Below, piece after piece: positions 11,781 through 22,980 of a DNA stretch of 64,000 nucleotides. How positions within the stretch are numbered: position 1 is the stretch's first letter; each line of letters opens with the position of its first letter. Source of the stretch: Cocos nucifera (taxonomy: Eukaryota; Streptophyta; Magnoliopsida; Arecales; Arecaceae); contig QRFJ01001914.1 of the NCBI GenBank assembly GCA_006176705.1, positions 170,091 through 234,090 of the forward strand, written 5' to 3'. A model generated the notes under the pieces. That model saw only the letters and a program-made list of their open reading frames with translations. It was not told the DNA's origin and did not search any database. A program made the translations under genes and the position numbers.

Positions 11781-12616
11781 ATTGTGATACCATCCAAGTT
11801 ACCTACAGAATGAGCCCTATAGACTTATAATTAACTGGTGAAACCACTGTAACAAACAAATCATCCGTAAAATTCTCTACATGGCTAACATTTTTGGTCG
11901 GGATGACATACATGCAACTCAAGCTTCTCCAGTACAGAAGCAGCATTAAAAAGGGAAACCAATCCAAGAAAGTATGCTTCCTTGTCCAAGCCACTGAGAA
12001 AGATCAGCACCAAGTGCTTTAAGTGAATAAATTAAGGTTTTGTTGGTAAATCAACCACCTGAAAAATTGAACACACAAGAAAAACTAAAGTAAATTTCTA
12101 TAAACACATTAAGAAACAAACCATGTGAAGATTGTGGGAGAAAACATTAATGCTATCCATTATCCTTAAATACAGAATTCTGAGATAAGGAAGATCACAT
12201 GAAAGTCGGGTGAGAGCATAGTTCAGCATCAAAATCTGTCTCCAATTTAAGTTATGCCATAACTAGCTGTGAAGGTCATCCAAGTAAACAAAACCTACCC
12301 GATACCCTACGGACTCAAGTGATGAGATTTCCAGCATAGAATATCATCCTTAAAAATATACACCATTCAACTTTCGCATGTTTCAGTCTGCATAATGGCT
12401 GGGAAATTTTTAGGTTCTTTAGTTGGTGGGAGTGCCTGACATTCAACCATTCAAGTACCAAAAAAACTGAACAAGTTTTGAATATCTTCACCAGTTACAT
12501 CTACCTTATTCAGATTGAGCGTTTCAAGATTACCGAAAGCATCAAAATTTTGGGAGGCTTCTAAGGTATAGATTCTACAAAATACAAGTCGATAGAAATA
12601 AAAAATTATGCAAACA

Positions 12617-12920
12617 TCGCTAAATTTTAATTTTAATTTATTTTTATAAATTTAATTTTATAAATTTATTTAGATTATTTTATTTTATTAAAAATTTTAA
12701 TTTTATTAAAATTCTTAAAACAAAATTTATTAAAATTTAAATTAAAAATTAAATTTTTATTAGATTATTTTTTATTTTTCTATTTAAAGCTCTATCTCTA
12801 TGAAAAAATAGATCTGAACTATGGATAATTTAAAAAATTAAATTAAATTTTATTTTTTTTATTTTTTTAAAAAAATCTATATTAATTTGAAATTAATACT
12901 ATTTTTTAAAAAAAATTTAC
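12617..12920 (+). repeat. 5' LTR of the gypsy element
   Basis: About 300 bp, aligned by eye with 16577-16840: both share the order TTTATTTTTATAAATTTAAT, TTTATTTAGATTATTTTATT, 'tctatttaaag', 'agatct' and a final TA-rich block. A primer-site-like ACATCAGAG follows at 12919-12927, a decayed form of TGGTATCAGAG. Exact ends are uncertain by about 5 bases because both termini have mutated from TG...CA. Confidence 0.75.
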
Positions 12921-12939
12921 ATCAGAGTTTCGTGATCTC

Positions 12940-14060
12940 GACCTCTGATTCCTCTTTTTCTTTTTCTTTCTACCACGTAGCCGCATCTTTTTTTTCTTTT
13001 TTACGGTGATTCAATCTCTTTCGGCTCGAAGAAATCGGCATCATCCTCCCATCTCTTCCATCCCGCCGTCTCTCTCTTTCTCCTTTCCATCGCGATCACA
13101 AAAAAAAAAAAAAAAAAAAGTCATCTTTCCCTTCCCCTCTCTATTTTTCTCCCTTTCTTTCTTCCGAATTGCAGCCCACCCTCGCTGCCTCCTTCGTCGC
13201 CAATGGTCGTCGCCGCGTCCTCTATCGCCGCCGACCGTCGCCGCTGCCCTCTCCACCCCAATCTACCTTCCCATCGCCCTGATCGGCTGCCAATCGATGG
13301 TTTCTCCGTCTTCGCCGTCGGCCGACCGCAGAGCCCTCGCCGCGATTGGCTGCAAAGCTTCAGGACCCGCCGAGTTGGGATGGAGTAGGTCCTTCACCGA
13401 AAACCCCACCTCATCCCGTCGCCAACTGCCGACTGCCGTCATCATTGTCACCGGCGTCCAACTCCGATCTCCCTTCTAGCTCACTATCGATGCCATCTCT
13501 GCCGCCGACCGCTGTCGCTACCTCGCCTACTCTTCCCGTCGCTCCACCGTCGGACCCATCCGTGTCACAGCAGCCCCGCCGCCACCCCTTGCGTCCGATT
13601 ATTGGCTTCGTCACCACCTCCGACAGAAAGGATTCATCGCCGCCTCCACCGTGCCGAGTCCGATTATTTGCTTCGTCGCCACCACTTGCCGTGCCGTGCC
13701 CTGTTGATGTCCACCGTCGTTCCACCTCTTCCTATCGACTGACCGAGCCCCCGGCACCGACGACCCTACTTCATCCCGTCGCCCCATCGCCGACTGTCGA
13801 CTGCCGTCGTCATCTTCTTCTCGTCGACGTCGAGCCCTCCCTTTCGATCTCCGTCGGGAGTATCAATCGGGTAAGAGGCGCCGATCGTTCCCCTTCTTTT
13901 TCGACGTCTTTCCGCAGCCCTATCACCAGCAACCCGCCATCATCCATCGCGCTGTTGACCGGCCGGAGCCCGTCGTCCCTTCTTCGCCAGTAATTGGAAT
14001 CCCAGGTGGCATCGAAAGAGAGACAAAAAGAAAGAAGGGCATCGTCTAGAAAATAACACG
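12940..14060 (+). other. GC-rich, pyrimidine-biased leader block in the gypsy element
   Basis: About 1.1 kb of GC-rich sequence in an otherwise AT-rich element. It starts with a CT/T-rich tract and a poly(A) run near 13100, then is dominated by CCGTCGCC/CGCC words. Long open frames exist in several frames on both strands (for example 13346-13993 +), as expected for GC-rich low-complexity DNA. Their predicted products are Pro/Ser/Arg-rich with no domain. A GGTAAG at about 13869 could be a splice donor. It could be the element's own leader or a captured host first exon; I cannot decide. Confidence 0.5.
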
Positions 14061-14429
14061 GCCTATGGACCACGCGTGCTCATCGGCCTAGACCCAATCC
14101 ATAAATCTAAATGGTAAAAAAAAAAATTGAAAGGTTTTTTTTGAAGTCAACCTGCATGCATGATGATATTAAACTTCATTCAATAAAAAATATAATTCTT
14201 TTATTAAATTTTAAATTTTTTTTAAATTTTTAAATAATTTAAATTTATTAAATTTTTATTTTATATTTTTTTACATATTTACTATTTTTACTTCAAATAT
14301 CCATATAATTTACTATTATATATACTGAAAATATGAATAATAAGTTAGATCCTACAATTTTTTACTGTAAACATTATAATTTAAACTTTAAGTATATATA
14401 ATATTTAATTAATATTAAATTTTTTTTAT

Positions 14430-15180
14430 CATGACTATTGATAATCTAAAAGATGTACAAACTGCAATGAAAAAAAATTAGAATCTGTTAAACATACTCA
14501 AACAGTCTTCCAAAAAAAATTAAATCATATTTATCAGTCTTTAAAATAAATTTATACTGAGATTAGAGAGTTCCGTGCTAATTAAATAAATAGCTATATA
14601 AATATAATAAATCTTATAGATCAAGAGATACAATGCCAATTATCCCTAAGAGAGTCAAGAATATGTAAATAATCTCTAAAAGATGAATTTTTTAGTAATC
14701 AACCTATTTATCGATCTTTTTCAACAAAATTTTAAACCTACTGATCACCAGGATCATATTATATATAATAGTCAATCTTTTCAGACATCCTCGATTTACA
14801 CAACAGCCTCTTCTTCGATTATCTACCATTCTACGAATAATTTTGAGAGTTCTCATTATCATAGGAAAGATAAGGATGATAGAAAAAACTTTAACACTCT
14901 ATAACCAGCTTTAGAAGAAGAGTATGATGAAGAATATAAAGAATCAAGAGGTTGTGTTAATGTTATACGAAGTATAGTCACCGCTCCTGCAAACTCTAAG
15001 ACTTGGAAACATCCTAGTATTTTTCACACATATGCCCAATGTGAGAATAAGATCTGTAAATTTGTCATTGGTAGTGAAAGATCTATGTATGTTGTATCTA
15101 AACCTACCAAAGAGGATAAAAACTCTCTTCAATCTTCTGAACAGAAAAATTATCAACTCATAAAGAATTTGAAAAAAAAA
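14430..15180 (+). pseudogene. gypsy gag and protease relics
   Basis: From about 14430 a start-like MTIDNLKDVQTAM precedes a helix-rich stretch with many stops (gag remnant). At 14905-15180 the frame reads SKTWKHPSIFHTYAQC, then KICKFVIGSERSMYVVSK. This matches the plant gypsy protease pattern (W-R-NIFHT-C, then GKVC-IIDGGS-NVVS), but the catalytic D-S/T-G triad is altered (IGSE), so it would not be active. It lies directly upstream of the reverse transcriptase start. Confidence 0.6.
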
Positions 15181-15194
15181 ATGGAGAATCCAAA

Positions 15195-15450
15195 ATAATG
15201 TTAGCTGTCCTTCTCAGGAATGAGATTCAACTGACCTCAGACTTCTAAGATAATCCACCTTGAGAAATTGAGCAATTAAAAGAAAAATTTAAGGATGTAA
15301 CCTCAGAAAATATACCCAATGATCTACCTTTCATACGTGATATCCAACATGCTATTGATTTAATCCCGAAATCATGATTATCTAATCTTCCATATTATAG
15401 TTTGAATCCTAAGAAGCATGAGAAAATGAGAAAATAGGTAGTAAAGAAGA
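15195..15450 (+). pseudogene. gypsy reverse transcriptase N-terminal stub
   Basis: Contains SENIPNDLPFIRDIQHAIDL, then LSNLPYYSLNPKKHEKMRK, which matches the approach to the gypsy reverse transcriptase (LP-RDIQHAIDLIPG, NLPAYRM-P-EHEEL-RQV). It stops at about 15450, where the sequence jumps directly into integrase. The catalytic YxDD segment and all of RNase H are absent. Confidence 0.7.
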
Positions 15451-16250
15451 TCGTAGTTATAGTTGTTGATCGATTTTCTAAAATAGCATATTTTATTCCT
15501 TATCAAAAGAATTTTGATGCTTCTTTTATTGAAAAGTTGTTCTTTAATAAAGTCATTCGACTTCATGATTTGCCTTCTTCCATAATATCCAACCATAATA
15601 TCAAATTTATGAGATATTTTTGGAAAATCTTTTGGAAACTATTTGGGATAAATTTAAATTTGTTTCATCCTTTCATTCATAGATTAATGATCAAATAGAG
15701 GTTGTAAATAGTAATCATAGTAAATTACTTAGGTATCTGGTTGGTAATAAACTTAAGACGTGGGATTTGTCATTGTCTACAGCAAAAATTATCTATAATA
15801 ATTTAGTAAATAGATCTACTATTAAAAATTCTTTTGAAATTATTTATGGCTTCAATCCCTATCAACTTATTGATCTTGTTCTCTTACCAATAAATAACCA
15901 TACTCATGAGTCTGCCACTTCTTTTGCTAAACACATTCATGACATTCATATGGATATTAGACAAAAGATTGCTATGAGTAATGAAAAATATAAACTTGTT
16001 GATAATGCTTACCATAGAATAATGGCGTTTAACGAGGGTGACTATGTAAAGGTTCGTATTCATCATAAATATTATCTTCTAAATTCATTCAAAAAATTAC
16101 ACACCCAAGCCATTAATTAATTTCATATTCTTTATAAACTTGGACCTAATACATACTATATAGAATTATCTTCTGATTTAAAATTTAATTCAATTTTCAA
16201 TGTTCAGGACTTTCTACTTTATCAAGGCACATTCGAGCCTTCTACTATGT
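15450..16250 (+). pseudogene. gypsy integrase, 3' two thirds
   Basis: Starts with VVDRFSKIAYFIPYQK, containing the first catalytic Asp of the integrase core. It continues with VIRLHDLPSSIISNHNIKFM (normally SDRD-KF, second Asp replaced by N) and then FHPFIHRLM, where an HPQTDGQTE-type motif is expected. It goes on to NRSTIKNSFEIIYGFNP (15805-15860) and the C-terminal module with FNVQDFLLYQGTFEPS near 16198-16240. Frameshifts and stops separate the parts. Integrase would join element DNA to the chromosome. Confidence 0.78.
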
Positions 16251-16329
16251 ATACAGATGATAGCAGGGATCATACTCCATCTCCTCCAACGTTAGTTCTA
16301 GTTCTTCCATCACTTTCATCATCTCCATC

Positions 16330-16560
16330 AGATTAAATTGAACGTATTATCACATACGAGATTGTTTCTACTATTGATGGAGGATTTCGTTGATTCTTTA
16401 TTAAATGGTACGATCGTCCAGACTCAGATGCTACTTAAATTCTCGAGGAAGAACTACGACATATTGATCCAGATATTTTAGAAAATTACCTCAATTCCTC
16501 ACTAGAGTCGAGTTCTTTCCAGCCATCAGAGAATGATAGGAATCAGGGCTTGCACATGTA
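16330..16560 (+). pseudogene. Chromodomain relic at the end of gypsy pol
   Basis: After the integrase tail the frame reads FFIKWYDRPDSDAT, then ILEEELRHIDPDILENYL. This is the W-x-G-RPDSD-TW--EEEL-LDPDLLE pattern of chromovirus chromodomains, which steer integration to marked chromatin. The usual Trp after DAT is a stop here. This placement assigns the element to the chromoviruses. Confidence 0.68.
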
Positions 16561-16576
16561 TTCCAGAAGGAAGCTT

Positions 16577-16840
16577 TACTAAATCCTAATTCTAATTTAT
16601 TTTTATAAATTTAATTTTATAAATTTATTTAGATTATTTTATTTTATTGAAAATTATAATTTTGTTAGAATTTCGTAAAAAAAGTTCTGTCAGAAATTAG
16701 ACTTTTGTTAGGTTACTTTTTGTTCCTCTATTTAAAGATTCCATCTGTATGGAGAAAAACAGATCTCAATAATTGATTGAATAATTGAAAAAATTAAATT
16801 GAGCTTTATTTTTTTTTTTTTTCTTTTGAGTTTTGCATCA
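16577..16840 (+). repeat. 3' LTR of the gypsy element
   Basis: Matches 12617-12920 with substitutions and small deletions. It begins near TTACTAAATCC after AGAAGGAAGC, a purine-rich stretch, and ends near TTTTGCATCA. It is followed by CAAACA, as found before the 5' LTR. Confidence 0.72.
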
Positions 16841-17954
16841 CAAACACTCAAGGATCATCTTTGATTGATAAAATGCTGACAAGGAAAACTCTAGGTAATC
16901 AATAGGTGTATATTGTAGATATGATGACCACAAACTGAGAACGAGCCCTTCAGTCTTTGAAATCAAGATCGCATGCATGCTTTTTAAGTAGGAAGAATTG
17001 AACCTGTACTCTGCTACCTTGGTGCCGTTGCATGACAAAATCAACACATCAAATGAACTCTTCATTCTTTCCATCAATAAAGCATCTAGAACTTCAACAA
17101 ATTTTTCTGTTCTCCCTCGATAAACTACCTTGATCTTCCTTGTACACACTAGAAGTTATGATGTAATCAATTGCATTAACACGTTAACGTTGTCAAAGTT
17201 CAGGTTGGGGGTGTGTGTCCAACAATATTTCCATCTACATGGCAAAGTACAGGTTCTAACAGCATCTTTCAATGTTGATGATACGAAGGGACAGCGAATA
17301 TCCCGCAACATGCAAAATAGACATGAATTAATTAATGTCTGTATCATCAAAACATTCGAGCCTATTTGGTACCTGGATATTTTTTCCCCAAATTCAGCTT
17401 AGCTCAAAAAAAATCTTCAAGGTTATAGATCCCTTACCTTTTTGACCATTAGATTTCACTCAAAATCTGCTGCAACAAGCAGGAAACAGCCGAGATTAAT
17501 CACAGAACAAGTAATAAAGAGGTTCTACCCAAACGAACAAAAAGTTTCCAAGATATAATATCTTTAGGGCCATATTCAAATTATCATTTTCCTATCAATT
17601 TAAATCATCTTCCTTACTTCCTATGAAGCGTGAGAATATGATGCTGAAAAATCGGATTTGATACACAATTGAAGGCATAAAGATTTTTTCTCTCTTCCTA
17701 TAAAATCAAATAGGATCAACAATAAACATACTTGTGGATCAAAAGGGGATCTAAAGACATTACACCAGGACTGATTGAGTCTCTTGTGCAGGTGTACTTG
17801 TGACATAGCCAAAAGTACCACAAATCAAAAGCCATTCTTGATCAGCTAGGTGCACAAAACTGAGCAGATATAACAATCTCATTCAAGATCCAAAGCCTAA
17901 GAAGATATTGGGCAAAAAATAGAGAATGAAGGTGGTCTCAGATATTTCTTCTTG

Positions 17955-17975
17955 GAGAGAGAGAGAGAGAGAGAG
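17955..17975. repeat. (GA)n microsatellite
   Basis: Ten GA repeats followed by a G-rich tract. Read on the minus strand this is a CT-rich tract of the type common in plant 5' untranslated regions, upstream of the first F-box relic. Confidence 0.9.
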
Positions 17976-18220
17976 GGGGAGGGAGTTGAAAATGATAACT
18001 TTTCTGATGATGTGCAGACTTGTAAATCTGCCTTATACAGCCTACAATCCAATTGTCACTGTAGGCTAATAATAAAGAGGGAATACACTCCAACAAGAAA
18101 CATCAACGCTATTGTAACAAAGAGTCAAAAACAAATATTAAAATTGGAAAGGAAACAAGGGAGAGAGGCGGCTGGACACTGCCATGCGCTTCCTAATACT
18201 CTCTTCTTAAGTCAATCTAA

Positions 18221-18360
18221 CATACATGGAAGGCAATTTGAGTTGCGATAAAAACCAAATTGAATTGGATTTTCAGTCTAAATCAAACATACATCAAACA
18301 TACATGGAAAGGCAATTTGAGTTACGATAAAAACCAAATTGAATTGGATTTTCAGTCTAA
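18221..18360. repeat. Tandem duplication, 78-bp period, two copies
   Basis: The segment starting CATACATGGA at 18221 recurs at 18299 with one inserted A and one G-to-A change, and runs to TTTCAGTCTAA in both (18280 and 18360). The copies are almost identical, so the duplication is recent. Confidence 0.92.
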
Positions 18361-19259
18361 GAGAATGTTTGGAGTTAATTTATAAAACGAAGTTCCTTTT
18401 AAAGTTAAAAAAGTACTTACAAAAAAAAAAAGTATTTGGTAGTATCATTTGATAAGTGCTCCCCCGACAAGTAGAAGTCAAAAACACACTTTTAACTAAA
18501 GCTAGAAAAACTAATTCTTGCATCCATTGTGAGATTGCTCTATATCTTTCAAATATGGTAAGCCAATCCATGATAGGTAGTTGTATGAATTTGAGAACCA
18601 AACAACAAATATATAAAACCCTGTTTTTTAGTTAAGAATTAAAAATAAGTTTTCAAAAGCAGCAGCAACAACAAACATACCCTAATTGAATGGCAATAAA
18701 ACGAAATAATTTTAAGGGGAATGTTATTCCCAACAATCCTCCACATAATTCGAAATTTAATAATAAAAGACAGATAAAGTATTACATACATCTTTCACCA
18801 TGCATCAAATGGATACCTTTTTCAGATTTGAACCATCATTTAGTATTAACAATTTCCATCTGAAGAATTCATGGTGACAACATCTGATATTAGGTCCTCA
18901 ACTCAGATTTCAACATGCCACTCTTTATTTTCATACATAGATTTGCTAGGGAGTAGCCAAATTACCAATTACCATAGTTATGGCCTCAAGACTACTCTTG
19001 CATAGGTTACTCCAAAGGTACCTATGAACAATACCTTGCAATTTTTGCCTCAAGTTCATTCGGGTATAAACTCTTCATAAGTAGACACATACAATAAGCA
19101 TCACTTTGGGGATGAGAAGTACTGCTCCAAAGTAAACTCTCCCTATATGATCACATTTAATGGGCATTACCATGGATTATCCTGCAAAGTTTAGTTTTCA
19201 ATAAGTCACCCAATCAACTTTCTCCAACCCATTAAAACTCCTTTAAAATCTCCAAACAG

Positions 19260-19871
19260 TAAGGGTGGCAGTTTTGACCCACCTAATCCCATCTAAAAAA
19301 TAAATGGGTTTGGGTGAGGGTTTGTTATAATTGTATTGGGTATGGGTTGGCTAAGACCAACCCAATTGTAAATAGGTTGGGCATGGGATTGGCCCTTCCA
19401 GCCTAATGAGTCGCTGTAGGTTGAACCAACATTTAAAATCCATTCCCAAAGACCTAGGATAATAATAGGATAATAGTAGTGGTGTGATGTGATATAGCCT
19501 AGTCAAGGGTTGGTCCCCATGATTATGAATGTTGCACAGCTAATGGTTAAAAGAGTAAAAAATATTGAAAACAAAAGTGAAGGGAATTGGCATGTTTAAG
19601 ATTTATCATGTTTGCTCATCCACTTTAATTTTAACTCATTGCTTTCTCATTTTATTTCAATGCTTAAACCAAAGCCACTATTTTTGGCCATATTTTATTT
19701 TTCATTTACTAAGGTAAATAATGGACAAGTGATATGCTAATTAGGTTGATGGGTTGGGTGTGGATTCATATAAAATAAATGGGTCACATATGGGTTTATA
19801 CATCTCAGCCCAATTATAAAGAATTTGGGTTTGAGTTGAGGGTTTCTTGACCCGACCTCTTGCCAACCCTA
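19260..19871. mobile_element. hAT-like non-autonomous DNA transposon
   Basis: Left end TAAGGGTGGCA and right end TGCCAACCCTA are imperfect inverted copies of TAGGGTTGGCA, the kind of terminus seen in plant hAT elements. Flanks CCAAACAG (19252-19259) and GCAAACAT (19872-19879) match at 6 of 8 positions, fitting an aged 8-bp target duplication. The interior is rich in GGGTTTGGGT/GGGTTGGGC words and lacks a transposase. Confidence 0.65.
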
Positions 19872-21239
19872 GCAAACATAAGGTCTGGGTTGCAAATTTG
19901 CAGGCACCCGTGACTACCATAGTTCAATGGATGCAGGTCCTCCCTACCTCCTATGCTTAATATGTGCCCGATATGGAATACGACTAAATTTCTAGAATTT
20001 TCTACTATGCTCCAAAGTGTCACCTAATCCTCATTAAGTACTATCAATTCTTGTTATTTAAACCAGGGCATCCCAAGACCGCATTATTGACACTAGTACC
20101 CAAATAAACTATATGAGTTCAATGGTCTCAAAGAATCAACCTTCATTAGTTAAGGAAGAAAATGAGAACCTATCAACTGTTCCACTTGAACACAATAATG
20201 ATAGAATCGATGTATCACATATCTGTGGTAGAGCTAGAATACTATTCAAAGATGATATTTCTTTAAACATGCTGGTTATTCAAAGGCAATAAGTTGGAGC
20301 CCGACAAGGAATTTTTTGTCCAATACTATGTTAAGATTGCTTAGGAGACACAAGGTGATGCCCTAATAAGCTATTGTGTGAGAGCCATATTTATATGAAA
20401 TATTATGACTAGACTTCGATAGGAAAAAAAGAATGGAAGAATAGATATTTGATAATTTTTGTTATTTATTGGGTTAAGTTCTTAAACACTTGCACAGACA
20501 TATCAAGCAAGGTTAAACAACAGAATCAAGAATTTAAAGATTAACCAAGATGAGAGCACAAAATTGTGGAGTCACTTAAATCAACCTTTACTATCTTCTG
20601 TTTAGATCTAAAGTCACATTTCAGATTTCCGAAAAAAGAAAACATCCTTATGGCAGTAAAGCCAAGCTTTTGCTCATTTCAATGGCCAATCTAAAGCAAT
20701 TATAATGGCACAACCTTTTGATTCTGAAGCATGCCAAATGTAAGGAATTTTAACTAAATGCTGAAATATGCTCTGAATTTTCTCTAAGGTTGCTTTGAGA
20801 TGTTGATTATGCTGGGTTTTTGTAGTCAACATTTATTAGATGTAATTGTAATTTATTCTCTAATGACTTAAACACATATGCCATGTATGAAGCAACACTA
20901 GTGATCTCACAATTAAGAAAATACTGCAGATGGGAAAATGAACAAAATTTCAAAAAGCAGATAATTAAATAAACCCAGAATTTTCTCTTCTTTTCTTTTA
21001 ATGTTCTTGATATATTGTCATTTTTAGATATTTTTAGAAATTCAGCACTCATTTCAATTATTTTAGCATCCTAGAATTTATAGCTCCAATTAAAATTAAT
21101 TTTAATCATTTTAATATCATAAATTAGTAGTTCCTTCATTTCAATTCTTTTCACTCCACACTAGAGACTATGGTTTTGGTTAAAATGTTCTAATCTTCAT
21201 TATGTCAAAGATGCGCTCATAAGCCTAAACAATTAATAA
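19872..21239. other. Intergenic, no gene recognised
   Basis: AT-rich, apparently low-copy sequence. No domain, long frame or paired terminal repeats seen. The frame at 20807-21052 (-) has no recognisable features. Confidence 0.5.
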
Positions 21240-22980
21240 TGTTTTTGCTTCTTTGGCTTTTAGACTATGACATTATCCAATTTAATGGTCATGAATATCA
21301 TAGAGTAGCAAAATCTGCCATAAATAAATTGTATCCACAACGATCATTTTTCAGCTAGCATGTACTTAATGCAAAATGACATACATCCATCTCAAATTTC
21401 TGACTGCAAGATCACATTGAAGAGCGCAACCAAACCAAGGTCTTTTTATTCATCACCAAGTGTTTCAGGTGAATTGATCTATGGGAGGCAGCGTAAAGTG
21501 AAAAGTTAAAGCAAATCTCAATAAACCCAACAAAAAATCTTCTATGGGGATTACATATATAGATCATTCATATACATTCCTTAAAACATTAGTGTCACCC
21601 ATTATCACTAAGAAAAGAGTTTTGACATGAGGCAGAATGCCCAAGAGTCTGGTGAGAGAATAGTTATTTCATCACAATTTGCCTGAAAGCTTAGATATGC
21701 CTTAACCAGCTGCAAGGCTCATCTAAATATAAAATCCATCATCTTCCCCACATGCTCAGAAGTGATGACATCTATAGGAAACAATGCTATCATTTTTAAT
21801 GAATTACAATCCCAGTTTACATTCATACAATGGGCCGCAAGTCTTTAAGTTCTCCAAATGTTGGAACCTCTTCATGCTCAATCACTAGAGGAATGACTGG
21901 AAAACAATTTCAGTCATCTTAATATTCAGACTGAGAGTTTTAAAATGCTTGAAAACATCAATATGACAGCTTTATGAACTAAGGAATGTGCTCCATGCGT
22001 GCATGTTTTTGGAGAGGGAGGTGTTGGTTTGTTGGTTAGTGGGTGAAACATTTAAACGAGAATCTTCTTGTTAAAGCATTAAGTGTTGCTTAACAGACTT
22101 CTATGTTTTAGCAGCGTACAGGGTGTAACGTAATTTATAAGCCTTTAAGTTTTCAAAAAGCTAGAGCATTTAAGAACCAAAAATTTGACCCAACTCTGAA
22201 AAACTGGAGTTTAAATGAAAGCTGAGACATCAGTTTTTTATTCTTCTCAAGTCTGAATGTTGAGTATTTTTATTGAACCAAAATTCGGGGGGAGTACGGT
22301 TCCTTATTTACATGCAGTATTTTAAGTAAATGGGCATTTACTTAAATGACATTCATGTAAATAAGTAATGTCTTCATTAGTTTGCATGTCCATCTTTAAC
22401 CGATTGTCTAATAAATCACTAGGTTGATTAGCTGGTTAGGATATATGTGACCTCATCCACAGAAGCAGTGAGGATTCATGTGCCTCAAATGTATAATGGA
22501 ACCTTTGTAAGATAATTTGTAACATCAGAGCTTGTCCAAAGTTTGCAATGCAATTTGGTTATTTCCCTCAAAAGCAGCATCTTGCTCTTCCTTACAAAGA
22601 GTAGCAATCACAAAATAATTGATGCCATTCTCAAACAAACTAGCTTTATCAAAGATAGGTTGGAGATCCAAACAGCTGCATCCCCACCTACATGACAAAG
22701 TACAAATTCTAACAGCATCCTAAAATGTCCATGATGATATGACTCACCAATGCATGTCCTGCAATGAGCATAAGCATGAAAAATATTAATTTGTCTAGGA
22801 AAAAAAATTGTCTATATCATCAAAAGATTCCAAACCTACTTGGTGCTTAGGTTCTTGTATATTCAGCTCAGTGAAGGAAGAACTTCTAGTTTGGTAGATA
22901 TCTTCCTTTTGGCCACTGGATATCACTTGTGAACTGCAACAGTAAGAGGTAGTCACACGGTGAGTAAAAGAGAGCATCTA
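21240..22980 (-). pseudogene. Second F-box/LRR relic, paralogue of the one at 11800-17480
   Basis: Minus strand. Near 22780-22690 it reads DAVRICTLSCRWG, the F-box core, preceded by LNIQEPKHQVGLESFDDID. Near 21965-21850 a degraded LRR reads VFKHFKTLSLNIKMTEIVFQS and LENLK, parallel to the LRR of the first copy. At about 21475-21350 HLKHLV and MDVCH align with the end of the first copy. At DNA level 22680-22960 matches 17219-17460, and 21240-21760 matches 11765-12300. It carries multiple stops and frameshifts. About 500 bp between F-box and LRR (22000-22500) replaces the position occupied by the gypsy element in the first copy. Confidence 0.68.

Larger units (their letters stand above)
12617..16840 (+). 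mobile_element. Ty3/gypsy chromovirus, internally deleted
   Basis: About 4.2 kb, bounded by similar LTRs (12617-12920 and 16577-16840) that share long AT-rich stretches and the 'tctatttaaag' TATA-like segment. CAAACA precedes the left LTR (12611-12616) and follows the right one (16841-16846), a plausible target-site duplication; gypsy elements usually make 5 bp. Inside are a GC-rich leader, gag and protease traces, the start of reverse transcriptase, then integrase and a chromodomain. Most of reverse transcriptase, RNase H and the first half of integrase are missing. Many stops are present, so it is non-autonomous and dead. It lies inside the F-box pseudogene. Confidence 0.82.
11800..17480 (-). 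pseudogene. F-box/LRR (FBL-type) pseudogene, split by a gypsy insertion
   Basis: Read on the minus strand. Near 17350-17160 an F-box segment (STLKDAVRTCTLPCRWKY, then THTPNLNFDNVNVL) matches the LKDAVRTSVLSRRWRYLW-type core of plant F-box proteins. At 17149-16850 a following segment reads FVEVLDALLM and SFDVLILSCNGTKV. After the transposon, 12570-12360 gives leucine-rich repeats (NFDAFGNLETLNLNKVDV, then LEWLNVRHSHQLKNLKIS and CRLKHAKV), and about 12005-11880 gives HLKHLVL and NAASVLEKLELHVCHP. F-box/LRR proteins select substrates for SCF ubiquitin ligases. Stops (for example after VCHPDQKC), frameshifts and a 4.2 kb gypsy element between F-box and LRR parts make it a pseudogene. Intron positions are not resolved. 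Confidence 0.78.
17481..19259. other. Intergenic, with simple repeats
   Basis: No gene recognised apart from sequence near 17500-17600 that still resembles 22980-23040 (5' flank of the second F-box relic). It contains a GA microsatellite and a 78-bp tandem duplication, listed separately. Open frames here are short and unconvincing. Confidence 0.5.

Noticed and set aside
13006..13993. Overlapping long frames in the GC-rich gypsy leader as possible protein genes.
   Set aside because: Open in several frames on both strands with Pro/Ser/Arg-rich low-complexity products, the expected effect of GC-rich sequence with few stop codons.
18361..18683. Possible small transposon with ends GAGAATGTTTGG and CAAACATACCC.
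   Set aside because: Only about seven bases of the ends pair and no target duplication is evident; too weak to call.
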